Source: Sphingomonadaceae bacterium 3R27C6 (GTDB lineage: Bacteria; Pseudomonadota; Alphaproteobacteria; Sphingomonadales; Sphingomonadaceae). From it: a stretch of DNA of 64,000 nucleotides. The stretch lies in contig SCNS01000010.1 in assembly GCA_005503215.1 (NCBI GenBank), positions 1-64,000 on the forward strand. The letters run 5' to 3'. A program made the translations under genes and the position numbers. Below, piece after piece: positions 39,719 to 50,396 of the stretch (position 1 is the stretch's first letter; the number at the start of each line of letters is the position of its first letter). Under the pieces are notes generated by a model that was not told where the DNA came from, did not search any database, and was given only the letters and a program-made list of their open reading frames with translations.

Positions 39719-40744
39719 ATGCCGCTTCGCAGACTGTCGATGGCTTGCTTCGCGCTCGCCGCCCTGATGGCGCCGGCGCTGGCGCAGGATAACACGCAGC
39801 CGGCCTCGGCGCCCGACACCTATGTCCATCCCGACAAGGCCTATTTGTTCGCGCATATGAAGACCGGTCATTACGGCATCCTCTATTATTCGGTCAGCCG
39901 CGACGGCCTTTATTGGACCGAGCTCAACGGCGGAAAGCCGGTGTCGAAGGATTATCACGGCCACGCTTCGATCGCACAGGGGCCTGACGGGCGCTATTAT
40001 CTGGTCGGCAACAAGAGCGACGAGGATCCGCTGATCCGCTTCTGGGTGTCGGACGATCTGGTCAACTGGGCGCCCTATGGCACCTATCAACCCGACCTGC
40101 AGTCCGCGGTCGGTCTCGCCAATCCGCTGCAACGCATCGGCGCGCCCAAGCTTTATTTCGACAAGCCGTCGAAGCGTTTTCTGCTGAGCTGGCACACGCC
40201 GACCGTGCCGGGGTCGGCGAGCGACCCCGAGCGCTATTGGGAAAGCCAGCGCACGCTTTACGTCCTGTCGCCCGACCTCAAAAGCTTTGCCGGGCCGCCG
40301 CGGCGCCTGTTCGAATGGGAGATGGCGACGATCGACACGGTCATCCAGCCGAACCCCGAGGGCGGCTATTGCGCGCTCCTGAAGGACGAGCGTTACCCCT
40401 CATACGCCTGGACGACGGGCAAGACCGTCCGCATCACCTGCGCGAAGGACATGACCGGCCCCTATCCGACCCCCGGCCCGGCGCTCAGCCCCAATTTCCG
40501 CGAGGCGCCGACGATCATCCGCGCCCCGAACGGCGCCGACTGGCTGCTCTATTACGAGCAATATGCCGGCACCAGCTATGGCCTTTCGAAAGCCCCGCGG
40601 CTCGAGGGGCCGTGGTTCCAGATGTCGGGGAACAGCGGCGTGACCGAATGGAATCGTTACGCGGTGCCCGCGGGCGCGCGGCACGGATCGATGATCGAGA
40701 TCAGCAAGGCGCAGTATGACCGGCTGGTCGCGGCCTTCAAATGA
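39719..40744 (+). CDS. GH43-like (five-bladed propeller) protein, secreted
   Basis: The 341-residue product starts [20 protein letters not shown] (GGGGAGA upstream), a signal peptide cut near residue 23. Repeated motifs ([56 protein letters not shown]) show propeller blades as in GH43 and related families. The three acids cannot be placed with certainty, so it may be a sugar-binding or atypical glycosidase. It starts the operon that continues with the dehydratase and lactonase. Confidence 0.7.
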   Translation: MPLRRLSMACFALAALMAPALAQDNTQPASAPDTYVHPDKAYLFAHMKTGHYGILYYSVSRDGLYWTELNGGKPVSKDYHGHASIAQGPDGRYYLVGNKSDEDPLIRFWVSDDLVNWAPYGTYQPDLQSAVGLANPLQRIGAPKLYFDKPSKRFLLSWHTPTVPGSASDPERYWESQRTLYVLSPDLKSFAGPPRRLFEWEMATIDTVIQPNPEGGYCALLKDERYPSYAWTTGKTVRITCAKDMTGPYPTPGPALSPNFREAPTIIRAPNGADWLLYYEQYAGTSYGLSKAPRLEGPWFQMSGNSGVTEWNRYAVPAGARHGSMIEISKAQYDRLVAAFK

Positions 40745-40769
40745 CATTGAGCCCAAGTCAGGAAATGAA

Positions 40770-42584
40770 GTGACGGACGACAAGCAAGACGGCGGATCGA
40801 AGCGGCCGGCCCTGAGGTCGCGATCGTGGTTCGACAATCCCGATAATCCCGACATGACCGCGCTCTATGTCGAGCGCTACCTGAACTATGGCCTGTCGCT
40901 CGAGGAGTTGCAGTCGAACCGTCCGATCATTGGGATCGCGCAGACGGGCAGCGATCTTGTGCCGTGCAATCGCCACCACATCATTCTGGCCGATCGGGTG
41001 AAGCAGGGGATTCGCGACGCGGGCGGCATCCCGATCGAATTTCCGGTGCACCCCATTCAGGAAACGGGCAAGCGGCCGACGGCGGGGCTCGACCGCAATC
41101 TGGCCTATCTCGGCCTCGTCGAGACGCTCTATGGCTATCCGCTCGATGGCGTCGTCCTCACCATCGGCTGCGACAAGACGACCCCGGCGTGCCTGATGGC
41201 CGCGGCGACGGTGAATATCCCCGCGGCCGCGCTGTCGGTCGGGCCGATGATCAACGGCTGGTACAAGGGACAGCGCACCGGGTCGGGCACGATCGTGTGG
41301 AAAGCGCGCGAGATGCTCGCGGCGGGCGAAATCGACTATAAGGGCTTTGTCGAACTCGTCGCCTCCTCGGCGCCCTCGACCGGCTATTGCAACACGATGG
41401 GCACCGCGACGACGATGAACAGCCTGGCCGAGGCGCTGGGCATGGCGTTGCCGGGGTCGGCGGCGATCCCCGCGCCCTATCGCGACCGCCAGGAATGCGC
41501 CTGGCAGACCGGCCGCACGATCGTCGAGATGGTCCACGCCGATCGCAAGCCTTCGGACATCCTGACCCGTGCCGCGTTTCTCAATGCGATCAAGGTCAAT
41601 GCCGCGCTCGGCGGTTCGACCAATGCGCCGATCCATCTCAATGCGATCGCGCGGCATATCGGGGTCGAGCTGACGATGGACGACTGGCAACGCGAAGGCG
41701 AGAATGTTCCGCTGCTCGTCAACCTGCAGCCCGCGGGCGAATATCTCGGCGAGGATTTCTATCGCGCCGGCGGCGTCCCGGCGGTGATCGGCGAACTGCT
41801 GCGCCAAGGGCTGCTCGACGGGACTGTGCTCACCGCCAACGGGCGCACGCTCGCCGAGAATTGCGGCGAAGCTGTGACGCTGGACGCGGCGGTGATCCGG
41901 CCCTTTGCGTCGCCGCTTCGCGAGGATGCGGGGTTGATGGTGCTCAGCGGCAATCTGTTCGATTCGGCGGTGATGAAGGCGAGCGTGATCTCCGACGCCT
42001 TCCGCGCCCGCTACCTGTCGAACCCCGATCGGCCGAATGTCTTCGAAGGCCGCGCGATCGTCTTTGACGGTCCCGAAGATTATCACGCGCGCATCGACGA
42101 TCCGGCGCTCGGCATCGACGAGGATTGCATTCTTGTCATCCGCGGCGCCGGGCCGATCGGCTATCCGGGCGGCGCCGAAGTCGTGAACATGCAGCCCCCC
42201 GTTGCGCTCATCAAGCGCGGGATCCATACCTTGCCCTGCATCGGCGACGGGCGGCAGTCGGGCACGTCGGGCAGTCCGTCGATCCTGAACGCATCGCCCG
42301 AGGCGGCTGCCGGCGGCGGGCTGGCGCTGCTGGCGACGGGCGACATCATTCGCGTCGACCTCGTCCGCCGGACCGCCGACATGCTGGTCGACGACGCCGA
42401 GCTTGCCGCGCGGCGCAGCCGGCTCGAGGCAGCTGGCGGTTATGCCTATCCGGCTTCGCAGACGCCGTGGCAGGAAATCCAGCGCCAGCTGGTCGGGCAG
42501 TTCGACAGCGGCGCCGCGCTGGAGGACGCGACCCGATTTCAGCGCCTCGCCCAAAAGGCCGGCCTGCCGAGGGACAGCCATTGA
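40770..42584 (+). CDS. IlvD/Edd-family sugar-acid dehydratase (arabinonate/galactonate type)
   Basis: The 604-residue product starts at GTG 40770 with AGGA 7 bases upstream. It has the [2Fe-2S] cysteine ligands Cys66 (DLVPCNRHH), Cys134 ([11 protein letters not shown]) and Cys207 (STGYCNTMG). Their spacing, 68 and 73 residues, equals that of the studied Rhizobium L-arabinonate dehydratase (Cys59, 127, 200). Lys136 and the GTSGSPS serine loop are also present. The enzyme makes the 2-keto-3-deoxy sugar acid. Studied relatives also take D-galactonate, which fits the downstream KDGal kinase. Confidence 0.9.
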   Translation: MTDDKQDGGSKRPALRSRSWFDNPDNPDMTALYVERYLNYGLSLEELQSNRPIIGIAQTGSDLVPCNRHHIILADRVKQGIRDAGGIPIEFPVHPIQETGKRPTAGLDRNLAYLGLVETLYGYPLDGVVLTIGCDKTTPACLMAAATVNIPAAALSVGPMINGWYKGQRTGSGTIVWKAREMLAAGEIDYKGFVELVASSAPSTGYCNTMGTATTMNSLAEALGMALPGSAAIPAPYRDRQECAWQTGRTIVEMVHADRKPSDILTRAAFLNAIKVNAALGGSTNAPIHLNAIARHIGVELTMDDWQREGENVPLLVNLQPAGEYLGEDFYRAGGVPAVIGELLRQGLLDGTVLTANGRTLAENCGEAVTLDAAVIRPFASPLREDAGLMVLSGNLFDSAVMKASVISDAFRARYLSNPDRPNVFEGRAIVFDGPEDYHARIDDPALGIDEDCILVIRGAGPIGYPGGAEVVNMQPPVALIKRGIHTLPCIGDGRQSGTSGSPSILNASPEAAAGGGLALLATGDIIRVDLVRRTADMLVDDAELAARRSRLEAAGGYAYPASQTPWQEIQRQLVGQFDSGAALEDATRFQRLAQKAGLPRDSH

Positions 42585-43441
42585 GCGCTTTCGAAATCGT
42601 CGAGCGGGACACGCGCGACCGGCTGGGCGAGGGGCCTTTGTGGTCGCCGCGCGACAATGCGCTCTATTGGGTCGACATTCTCGGCTGCGCGCTCAACCGG
42701 TTCGACCTCGCGGGCGGGGACGTAACCCGCTGGACACTCGCCGAGCCCATCGGCTGGGTGGTCGAACGCGCGCCGGGCGACGGTTTTATCGCGGGGCTGC
42801 AGAGCGGTTTCGCCGAGCTGCGGCTCGATCCCCTCAAGGTGACACCGTTTCACGACCCCGAGCCCGAGCTGCCCGCGAACCGGATGAACGACGCCAAGGC
42901 CGACGACGCGGGGCGCATATGGGCGGGCACGATGCCGTTCGATTGCGAGGGCGCGAGCGGCAGCCTCTATCGGCTCGACCCCGATCGCCGCGTCACCCGC
43001 GTCGATACCGGCTATACGATCGCGAACGGCCCCGCGCTGATGCCTGGGGGCGAGCATCTGTTCCATACCGACAGCAAGCTGGGTCATGTCTATCGTTATC
43101 GCATCGCCGACGACGGCAGCCTGCGTGATCGCAGCATTTTCCTCGATTTCGCGGATAGCGACGGCACCCCCGACGGCATGACCTTCGATGCCGAAGGCGG
43201 GCTATGGATCGCACTCTGGGGCGCCGGGCGTATCGAACGCTATGCCCCCGACGCCAGCCTCGACCGCAGCATCGCGCTGCCCGCGTCGCAACTCACCAGC
43301 TGCGCCTTCGCGGGCGCCGATTTGGACCGCCTGTTCGTCACCTCGGCCGCCGAAGACGACACCGCGTCGCCGCACGCCGGTGCCTTGTTCGAGGTCGATG
43401 CCGGGGTCCGCGGATTTGCCCCGCGCCAATTCGCAAGTTAA
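42581..43441 (+). CDS. SMP-30/gluconolactonase family sugar lactonase
   Basis: The 286-residue product starts at TTG 42581 in a TTGA overlap with the dehydratase stop. It has the family's six-blade pattern with metal ligand Glu17 (RLGEGPLW), then [18 protein letters not shown] (Asn/Asp ligands), [21 protein letters not shown], and a [18 protein letters not shown] end. It opens the lactone from the dehydrogenase to the sugar acid. Placed directly after the dehydratase, it completes the oxidative branch. Confidence 0.88.
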   Translation: MSAFEIVERDTRDRLGEGPLWSPRDNALYWVDILGCALNRFDLAGGDVTRWTLAEPIGWVVERAPGDGFIAGLQSGFAELRLDPLKVTPFHDPEPELPANRMNDAKADDAGRIWAGTMPFDCEGASGSLYRLDPDRRVTRVDTGYTIANGPALMPGGEHLFHTDSKLGHVYRYRIADDGSLRDRSIFLDFADSDGTPDGMTFDAEGGLWIALWGAGRIERYAPDASLDRSIALPASQLTSCAFAGADLDRLFVTSAAEDDTASPHAGALFEVDAGVRGFAPRQFAS

Positions 43442-43453
43442 TTATCATATTAA
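43438..43453. promoter_or_regulatory. AT-rich operator motif before the mutarotase gene
   Basis: TTAATTATCATATTAA overlaps the lactonase stop. Its reverse complement, TTAATATGATAATTAA, matches the ATATGATAAATAA core of the site at 39640. It is 54 bases before the mutarotase start. Confidence 0.5.
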
Positions 43454-43507
43454 ACGGCTTTACTCGCAAAAAGGTGCGTGATAGACCATGAATAGGGAGA
43501 GTTCATC

Positions 43508-44653
43508 ATGAAGGCGAAGCTTGCGGCATCGCTCGCAATCGGGGCGGCCGGCTGGGCGCTGGCCCTTGCCCCCGCCGGCGCGGCGGAAACCCAGCGAAAG
43601 CCTTTTGGTGCGCTGCCCGACGGACGGCAGGTCGAGGCGGTGACGCTAACCAATGCCAAGGGCGTTTCGGCGACGATCATCAATTGGGGCGCCGCGATCC
43701 AGTCGCTGATGATGCCCGACAAGCAGGGCAAGGTCGCCGACGTCCAGCTCGGTTATCCCTCGATCGACGGCTATCTCGCCAAATCCGAATATTTCGGCGC
43801 GACGGTCGGGCGCTTCGCCAACCGTATCGCGAAGGGCAAGTTCAGCCTCGACGGCAAACATTATCAGACGCCGGTCAATAACATCGGCAATTCGCTGCAT
43901 GGCGGCACCGCCGGTTTCGACAAAGTGTTGTGGGAGGTTGTCGAGGTCAAGAAGGGCGACACCGCGTCGGTCACGCTGCGCTATGTCAGCCCCGACGGCG
44001 ATCAGGGATATCCGGGCAAGCTCACCGTGCTGGCGACCTATTCGCTCAACGAGAAGAACGAGCTCGGCATCGAATATCGCGCGACGACCGACAAGCCGAC
44101 GATCGTCAACATCACCAACCACGGCTATTGGAATCTCGCCGGCGAGGGGTCGGGGCAGGGGGCGATGGGGCATGTGCTGACCATCCCCGCCCAGTCCTAT
44201 ACGCCGGTCGACGAGACATTGATCCCGACCGGCGTGTTCCAGCCCGTCGCGGGCACGGTGTTCGATTTCAACACGCCGCACGCGGTTGGTGAGCGGGTGC
44301 GCGACGCGAGCGATCCGCAGATCGTGATCGGCAAGGGCTATGACCATAATTTCGTCGTCGCGAAGACCGTGTCGAAGGCGCTGCGCCAGCTCGCACGGGT
44401 CGAAGAGCCCGTTTCGGGCCGCGGCTTCGAACTCTGGTCGAACCAGCCCGGCGTGCAATTCTATTCGGGCAACTTCCTCGACGGCACCGTCGTCGGCAAG
44501 GCGGGCCAGCTCTATCGCCAAGGCGACGCGATCGTGCTCGAGCCGCAGATTTTTCCCGACACGCCGAACCAGCCCGCGCTCGGTTCGGCGCGGCTGGCCC
44601 CGGGCCAAACCTATATAAACAAGATGGTTTACCGTCTCTTTTTCGGAGAGTGA
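43508..44653 (+). CDS. galM: Aldose 1-epimerase (mutarotase), exported
   Basis: The 381-residue product begins with a signal peptide (MKAKLAASLAIGAAGWALAL, cleavage near residue 26), so it acts in the periplasm. It shows the galactose mutarotase signature: NRIAKGKF and NSLHGGTAGFDK (catalytic His), NITNHGYWNLAG (second His) and VLEPQIFPDTPNQP (catalytic Glu). It interconverts alpha and beta anomers of hexoses for uptake and oxidation. Follows the lactonase and precedes a glycosidase gene. Confidence 0.93.
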   Translation: MKAKLAASLAIGAAGWALALAPAGAAETQRKPFGALPDGRQVEAVTLTNAKGVSATIINWGAAIQSLMMPDKQGKVADVQLGYPSIDGYLAKSEYFGATVGRFANRIAKGKFSLDGKHYQTPVNNIGNSLHGGTAGFDKVLWEVVEVKKGDTASVTLRYVSPDGDQGYPGKLTVLATYSLNEKNELGIEYRATTDKPTIVNITNHGYWNLAGEGSGQGAMGHVLTIPAQSYTPVDETLIPTGVFQPVAGTVFDFNTPHAVGERVRDASDPQIVIGKGYDHNFVVAKTVSKALRQLARVEEPVSGRGFELWSNQPGVQFYSGNFLDGTVVGKAGQLYRQGDAIVLEPQIFPDTPNQPALGSARLAPGQTYINKMVYRLFFGE

Positions 44654-44654
44654 G

Positions 44655-45785
44655 ATGCTTCGTTCGTTGATGGCGCTGGTCTGCGCCGCGCTGTTCCTGA
44701 TATCGCCCGCGCATGCCGCCGAACGCTGGACCAAGGCGCAGGCGCACAGCTGGTACGAGGCGCAGCCGTGGCTCGTCGGCGCCAACTACAACCCCGCGAC
44801 CGCGATCAACCAGTTCGAGATGTGGCAGGCGGAAACCTTCGATCCCGCAACGATCGACAAGGAGCTCGGCTGGGCGTCGGCGATGGGCATGAACACCATG
44901 CGCGTCTATCTGCACAATCTGCTCTGGGAAAATGATCCCGAAGGGCTGAAGCAGCGGATGGACCAGTTCCTCGCCATCGCGGCGAAGCACAAGATCAAGC
45001 CGATGTTCGTGCTGTTCGACAGCTGCTGGGATCCGAATCCCGTTGCGGGCCCGCAGCATCCGCCGATCCCCGGCGTTCATAACAGCGGCTGGATGCAGGC
45101 GCCGGGCGCCGCGCGGCTTGCCGACAAGTCGCAGCACGGCAAGCTCGAAGCCTATGTGAAGGATATCGTCGGTCATTTCGCGAACGACGACCGCGTCCTT
45201 GTCTGGGACGTGTGGAACGAGCCGAACAATGACGGTGGCGGCAATTACAAACCGACGCCGAACAAGAAGGCGATGGTCGCCGGCCTGCTCGGCCAGGTGT
45301 TCGACTGGGCGCGGAGCGCGAAGCCGAAACAGCCGCTGACCAGCGGACTGTGGATCGGCGACGAATGGTCGGACGTGAACAAGCTCGATGCGGTTGAGAA
45401 GATCCAGGTCGCGCAGTCGGACGTCATTTCCTTCCACGACTATAATTGGCCCGAGACGTTCGAACGCCGCGTCAAGCAGCTCCAGGTCTATGGCCGGCCG
45501 CTGCTGTGCACCGAATATATGGCGCGCGGCAATGGATCGACCTTCGACGGCTCGCTGCCGCTGGGCAAGAAATATGGCGTTGCGATGATCAACTGGGGCT
45601 TCGTCGACGGCAAGTCGCAGACGCGCCTGCCTTGGGACAGCTGGAAAAAGCCCTACACCGGCGATGAGCCGACGATCTGGTTCCACGAGGTTTTGCGCAG
45701 CGACGGCACGCCTTACCGCCAGGCGGAAGTCGACCTGATCAAGCGCCTGACCGCCGCACCGAAGGGCGTCGTGCCAACGAAATAA
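44655..45785 (+). CDS. GH-A clan glycoside hydrolase (GH5-like), exported
   Basis: The 376-residue product has a signal peptide (about 1-21). It is a TIM-barrel glycosidase: acid/base Glu189 in VWDVWNEPNN and probable nucleophile Glu287 in LLCTEYMARG, plus GMNTMRVYLHNLLW and MFVLFDSCW on early strands. Homologous proteins are often named cellulase family or 1,4-beta-xylanase-like, without tested substrate. It starts two bases after the mutarotase stop. Confidence 0.82.
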   Translation: MLRSLMALVCAALFLISPAHAAERWTKAQAHSWYEAQPWLVGANYNPATAINQFEMWQAETFDPATIDKELGWASAMGMNTMRVYLHNLLWENDPEGLKQRMDQFLAIAAKHKIKPMFVLFDSCWDPNPVAGPQHPPIPGVHNSGWMQAPGAARLADKSQHGKLEAYVKDIVGHFANDDRVLVWDVWNEPNNDGGGNYKPTPNKKAMVAGLLGQVFDWARSAKPKQPLTSGLWIGDEWSDVNKLDAVEKIQVAQSDVISFHDYNWPETFERRVKQLQVYGRPLLCTEYMARGNGSTFDGSLPLGKKYGVAMINWGFVDGKSQTRLPWDSWKKPYTGDEPTIWFHEVLRSDGTPYRQAEVDLIKRLTAAPKGVVPTK

Positions 45786-45824
45786 TGGCCTTTCCAGCCA
45801 TCCAAATTTTTGTGTCTCGATGAA

Positions 45825-45840
45825 TTATATTACAAATAAG
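45825..45840. promoter_or_regulatory. AT-rich operator motif before the second TonB receptor
   Basis: TTATATTACAAATAAG differs by one base from the site at 36507-36522 (TTATATTATAAATAAG). It lies 60 bases before the receptor start at 45901, so the receptor likely has its own regulated promoter inside the operon. Confidence 0.65.
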
Positions 45841-45900
45841 ATATTTAAATCAACAAGATCGGGTGAAATACCACCTGGCAGCTCTATGGGGAGACGACCA

Positions 45901-48615
45901 ATGAAGACCAGATTGTTCATGTTTACGAGTGCGTCGATGGCGGCCTTGCTCGCATCGGCGTCCGCTGCGGCGCAGACGTCGGGCGAGCAAGTCGAAACCG
46001 GCAGCGTGGCCAGCGAAGGCACCGCGGCGAGCGATCGCGAAATCGTCGTGACCGGCCAGCGCGCCAGCCTGCAGGCGGCTCGCAACATCAAGCGCAATTC
46101 GGACCAGGTGGTCGAGGCCATCGTCGCCGACGACATCGGCAAATTCCCCGACTCCACCGTGGCGGCCGCGTTGCAACGCGTGCCGGGCATCCAGACCGTC
46201 AACGGCTTCAACAACGAGGTCGTCAGCCCGCTCGTGCGCGGCATCGGCGACATTTTGACGACGCTCGACGGACGCGAGATCTTCACCGGCGTCGGGCGCG
46301 GCTTTGCCTTTCAGGATCTGCCCGCCGAGGCGCTGGCGGGGGCCGAGGTCTATAAATCCAACTCGGCCAACCTGCTCGAAGGCGGCGTCGCGGGGGTGAT
46401 CAACCTCAAGCTGCAAAAGCCGTTCAACTTCAAGGAAGGCGTCAGCGTCGCGCTCAACGCGCGCGGCAGCTATGGCAAAGAAGTCGACAAGTTCAGCTAT
46501 ACGGTGGGCGGGCTGATCAGCGGCCATTGGAATGTCGGCGACGGCGAGTTCGGTGCGCTCCTCAACATTTCCTACTCGGATCAGAATTTCAACCGGCCGA
46601 TCTCGTTCAACTGCGATCCGCGCTCGGGATCCAACGGCCCTCCGGGCGCCGCGGGGATCGTGCTGCCGACCTGCGTCGGCGGGCTGACCGACACCGGCGG
46701 CTATCGCCGCCCGCAGGCGAACCTTGCGCTCCAGTGGAAACCGACCCCCGAACTCGAATTGTATGTCGATGGTCTCTACAGCGGCTATCGCTCGCGCTTC
46801 GCCACCAATTTCATCTTCTCCGATATCTTCGCGGCGCAAAACATCACCAACGCTGTGGCGGGCAACGAATGTTTCACGGCGCAGGTCGACGGCGGCGGCT
46901 TCCCGACCCGAAACGGCGGAACCACGCAGAATCTGTGCCTTGGCGAAAGCGCGACCTTCAACAATGTCCCCGGTCTCACCAGCACCCAGGCCAAGCGCGA
47001 CAAGACCGACCAGTGGCTGATCGCGGGCGGCATGCGGTACGATAACGACCGCATTCATTTTGACACCGATCTTTCCTATTTCGACACGACGTTCAAGGCG
47101 CGCAACATCATCGTCGACATCGGCAAGACGATTCCCGCGGTGAATGTCACCATCAACGACAACGGGCATGGCACAACCGTGATGACAGGCGATCCGCTGA
47201 GCGATCCCAATGATTTCCGCTTCGCGAACAGCCTGTTTCAGGACATCAACACATCGAAAAGCTCGCTGAAGGCGTGGCGGACCGACTTCAGCTACGACGT
47301 CGAAAGCTTCATCGACCAGATCCAGCTCGGTTTCCGCTATGCGGACCGCAAGGCGTCGTTCGAAGGCTTCGCCGGCGGCCCCGCCGCGCCCGGCGGCAAC
47401 CGTGTCACGCAGGTCAATTCGGTCGGGCTGCCTTCCGATTTCCTGATTCTGTCGCCGGCGTCGATCCCGTTCATCAACAATGGGGCGAACTGGTACACTC
47501 CCGATCCCGACTTCCTGCGCGAAAACACCGACCTGCTGCGCCAGCTCTATGGCGCGCCGACGGGCGATCCTGCGCCCGATCCGTCGCGCAGCTACCGCGC
47601 GAACGAAAAGACGATGTCGGGCTATGCGCAGATCAAATATGCCGCCGACCTTGGCGGTGACATGCTGGTCGACGGCCTTGTCGGCGTGCGCTGGGTAACG
47701 AACGACCGGGACCTGCAGGGGACGGGCCGGGTGAGCGGCGTGCTGACGCCTGTCCGGCGGTCGAGCACCGAAACCGACTTCCTGCCGAACGCCAGCGTCC
47801 GCCTGAAGCTGACGCCCGAACTCCAGCTCCGTGCCAGCTATGCCAAGACGCTGTCGCGCCCGGCGTTCGGCGATCTCAACCCCGGCCTATTCTATCAAGT
47901 CCCGAACAACGCCAATATCCGCCCCAACGGCAATGGCGGCAATCCGGATTTGCGGTCGCAGAAATCGGAAGCGTGGGATGCGACCGCGGAATATTATTTC
48001 GGCCCGTCGAGCTATGTTTCGGCCGCCGTCTATTATCGCGAGATCAAGGATCGCGTCGCGATCGGCGTCGAGCCCGAGGTCATCGACGGCATCACCTATA
48101 ATATCTCGCGTCCGCGCAACCTGGGCGGCGCCCAGTTGAAGGGTGTGGAAGTCAGCGGCCAGATGTTCTTCGATTTCCTGCCCGAGGGGCTCGACGGCCT
48201 CGGCATGTTCGGAAACTTCACCTTCGCCGACAGCAAGATCAAGACCCCGACCGATCCGCTCGTCGGCGAACCGCTGCTCGGCGTGTCGAAATATAGCTAT
48301 AATATCGGCGGCCTGTACGAAAAATACGGCTTCACGGCGCGCGTCGTCTACACCTGGCGCGGCAAGTTCAACGAGGGTCTGTTCGGCGGCGGCTTGCTGG
48401 TCCCGGGCGACGGCGCGAAGTTCAACCGCGTCAAGGCGAACGGCCGGCTCGATTTCTCGGTCAGTTATGACATCAACGAGAATCTGGCGCTCAGCGTCGA
48501 CGGCGTGAACGTGCTCAAGAGCAAATATTACAGCTATTTCCACACGCCGGGCTTCCCGCACGACATCCGCGTCGACGACAGCTTCTATGGGGCGAGCCTG
48601 CGCGCGCGCTTCTGA
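45901..48615 (+). CDS. TonB-dependent receptor, second of the sugar locus
   Basis: The 904-residue product starts MKTRLFMFTSASMAALLASA after a GGGGAG site; a frame start at 45820 is only an open reading extension. It has a signal peptide ending near residue 25, a TonB box (REIVVTGQRAS), a plug with AARNIKRNSDQVVEAIVADDIGKFPDSTVAAALQRVPG (family with oligosaccharide importers) and a barrel ending GASLRARF with terminal Phe. It probably takes up oligosaccharides. Its stop overlaps the next start (TGATG). Confidence 0.93.
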   Translation: MKTRLFMFTSASMAALLASASAAAQTSGEQVETGSVASEGTAASDREIVVTGQRASLQAARNIKRNSDQVVEAIVADDIGKFPDSTVAAALQRVPGIQTVNGFNNEVVSPLVRGIGDILTTLDGREIFTGVGRGFAFQDLPAEALAGAEVYKSNSANLLEGGVAGVINLKLQKPFNFKEGVSVALNARGSYGKEVDKFSYTVGGLISGHWNVGDGEFGALLNISYSDQNFNRPISFNCDPRSGSNGPPGAAGIVLPTCVGGLTDTGGYRRPQANLALQWKPTPELELYVDGLYSGYRSRFATNFIFSDIFAAQNITNAVAGNECFTAQVDGGGFPTRNGGTTQNLCLGESATFNNVPGLTSTQAKRDKTDQWLIAGGMRYDNDRIHFDTDLSYFDTTFKARNIIVDIGKTIPAVNVTINDNGHGTTVMTGDPLSDPNDFRFANSLFQDINTSKSSLKAWRTDFSYDVESFIDQIQLGFRYADRKASFEGFAGGPAAPGGNRVTQVNSVGLPSDFLILSPASIPFINNGANWYTPDPDFLRENTDLLRQLYGAPTGDPAPDPSRSYRANEKTMSGYAQIKYAADLGGDMLVDGLVGVRWVTNDRDLQGTGRVSGVLTPVRRSSTETDFLPNASVRLKLTPELQLRASYAKTLSRPAFGDLNPGLFYQVPNNANIRPNGNGGNPDLRSQKSEAWDATAEYYFGPSSYVSAAVYYREIKDRVAIGVEPEVIDGITYNISRPRNLGGAQLKGVEVSGQMFFDFLPEGLDGLGMFGNFTFADSKIKTPTDPLVGEPLLGVSKYSYNIGGLYEKYGFTARVVYTWRGKFNEGLFGGGLLVPGDGAKFNRVKANGRLDFSVSYDINENLALSVDGVNVLKSKYYSYFHTPGFPHDIRVDDSFYGASLRARF

Positions 48616-49562
48616 TGATATCCTCCCGCCGTCGGTGGGCGTGGGCGGCCGCGGCAGCGATGATGCTGCCCGGTCCGGTCACGCCCGCCGAGCTTTCCGG
48701 GCCGGAATCGATTGTCGGGGCCGACCCGCATGCGGTGGCGATCGGCGACGAACTCTGGGTCTATCCGACGGACGGCGGCGGCGGAGACCGGCTGTCGGCG
48801 TGGAGCACGCGCGATTTGCGGCACTGGCGGTTTCGCGGTGTCATCCTGCGCCGTGACGCGATCGGCTGGATCGACGATGACGGCGCGCCTCGCCACTATC
48901 TCTGGGCACCAGCGCTGATCGCGGCGAACGGTCGCTACTATCTCTTTTATTCGGTCGGTCCGCAAAACCCCACGCCCAGCCGGATCGGCGTCGCGGTCGG
49001 CGATCGGCCGCAGGGCCCGTTCACCGACTCCGGCCGCCCGCTGCTCACCGGTGAGGAGGGGTTCGAGGCGATCGACCCGATGGTATATCGCGATCCCGCG
49101 AGCGGCCGTTTCTACCTTTACACCGGCGGCAGCGCCGGATCGCGCCTTCGCATCTATCGGCTGACCGACGACCTGCTATCGATCGTCGAAGAGGTCGCGA
49201 CCGAACAGCCACCCCATTTTACCGAGGGCGCCTTCATGCACGAACGCGGCGGCGTCTATTATCTTTCCTACAGCCACGGCGCATGGAACAGCGCCGGCTA
49301 TTCGGTTCATTATGCGACCGGCCCGTCGCCCGCCGGCCCCTGGCGCTATCGCGGTGTGCTGCTGCGGTCCGATGCGGCCTATCAGGGCCCGGGACATCAC
49401 AGCTTCGTTCGCGACCCCGCCAGCGGCGACTGGCTGATCGTCTATCACCGCTGGCCGACGCAGGGCAAAAGCGCGCCGTTGCAGGGCGAGCGCCGTATCG
49501 CCGTCGAGCGCGTCCGTTACGCGTCCGACGGGGCGATCCTGCCGATCACCATGACCGACTAG
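48615..49562 (+). CDS. GH43 family glycosidase
   Basis: The 315-residue product overlaps the receptor stop. A signal peptide is likely (residues 1-25). GH43 acids: Asp37 (VGADPHA), Asp154 (AIDPMVY) and Glu204 (FTEGAFM). The WAPALIAANGRYYLFYSVG blade is typical. It likely removes arabinose, xylose or galactose side groups. Its stop (TAG) overlaps the convergent regulator's stop within CTAG. Confidence 0.85.
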   Translation: MISSRRRWAWAAAAAMMLPGPVTPAELSGPESIVGADPHAVAIGDELWVYPTDGGGGDRLSAWSTRDLRHWRFRGVILRRDAIGWIDDDGAPRHYLWAPALIAANGRYYLFYSVGPQNPTPSRIGVAVGDRPQGPFTDSGRPLLTGEEGFEAIDPMVYRDPASGRFYLYTGGSAGSRLRIYRLTDDLLSIVEEVATEQPPHFTEGAFMHERGGVYYLSYSHGAWNSAGYSVHYATGPSPAGPWRYRGVLLRSDAAYQGPGHHSFVRDPASGDWLIVYHRWPTQGKSAPLQGERRIAVERVRYASDGAILPITMTD

Positions 49563-50278
49563 GCGTCGCTCGTCTCGATGAGGTCGAGGACGTCGCCGAT
49601 GATCTTCTTCATCGCCTTGCGCGCGCGGTCGGGGTTGCGGCGCGCGATCGCCTCGCTGACCGCGGCATGATCGGGAACGCTTGCCGACCGGCCCTTGATG
49701 CGGTTCGTAAAGCGGATCGAGCTGCGCAGCGCGGTCGTCACCACGTCGCGAAACTGGACGAAGAAGGGGTTGCCCGACGCGCGCAGGATCGCGACGTGAA
49801 AGGCGATGTCGGCGTCGAGCGGGTCGTCGAACCCGCGCTCGGCCGCTTCCATACGTTTGAGGCCGGCAAAGATCGGTTCGAGATCGGCGTCGCTGGCATT
49901 GGCGGCGGCGAGCGCCGCCGCCTCGGGCTCGATCGCGACGCGCAGCTGATTGAATTGCTGCAACAGTTCGACCGAAAATTTGCGCTCGAGGAGCCAGCGC
50001 AGCACGTCGGTATCGAACAGGTTCCAGGTGGTGGACGGCTGGACGATCGTGCCTTGGCGCGGGCGCGCGCTGAGCAGGCCCTTGGCGGTCAGCATCTTCA
50101 CCGCCTCGCGCGTCACCTGCCGGCTGACGCCATGCTGCTTCGCCAGCTCGGCCTCGGTCGGAAAGGGCTCGTCTTCGTAAGCGCCGATGACGATCGCGCG
50201 GCCCAGCGAATCGAGGAGGCCATAGGTCAGGTTGCGTCCCAATCGGGTTCGCAGTTCCGCCGGATCACCTGGTTGCAC
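49559..50278 (-). CDS. FadR-type GntR regulator (DgoR-like)
   Basis: The 239-residue product has a winged helix (FPTEAELAKQHGVSRQVTREAVKMLTAKGLLSARPRQGT, residues 39-77) and an FCD effector domain (residues 95-230) with the metal/effector residues in DADIAFHVAIL and HAAVSEAI. Such regulators bind sugar acids; DgoR of enteric bacteria binds galactonate. It lies next to the KDGal kinase and aldolase operon and opposite to it, so regulation of these genes and of the AT-rich sites is likely. Confidence 0.85.
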   Translation of the reverse strand: MQPGDPAELRTRLGRNLTYGLLDSLGRAIVIGAYEDEPFPTEAELAKQHGVSRQVTREAVKMLTAKGLLSARPRQGTIVQPSTTWNLFDTDVLRWLLERKFSVELLQQFNQLRVAIEPEAAALAAANASDADLEPIFAGLKRMEAAERGFDDPLDADIAFHVAILRASGNPFFVQFRDVVTTALRSSIRFTNRIKGRSASVPDHAAVSEAIARRNPDRARKAMKKIIGDVLDLIETSDA

Positions 50279-50396
50279 GCTTTTCCCTCTCTTGCCCGCA
50301 CCGCCGTAAAAGGCGCTTCGCGGTATCCCGTCCCTTGCGGGCTCACTCGCACTTTGTATCGCTCGCAGCTAGGCTCTAGACAAGTGGCATAGATCA

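Noticed and set aside
44268..45686. 472-codon minus-strand ORF antisense to the mutarotase and GH-A clan genes
   Set aside because: Arg/Leu-rich shadow of strongly supported genes.
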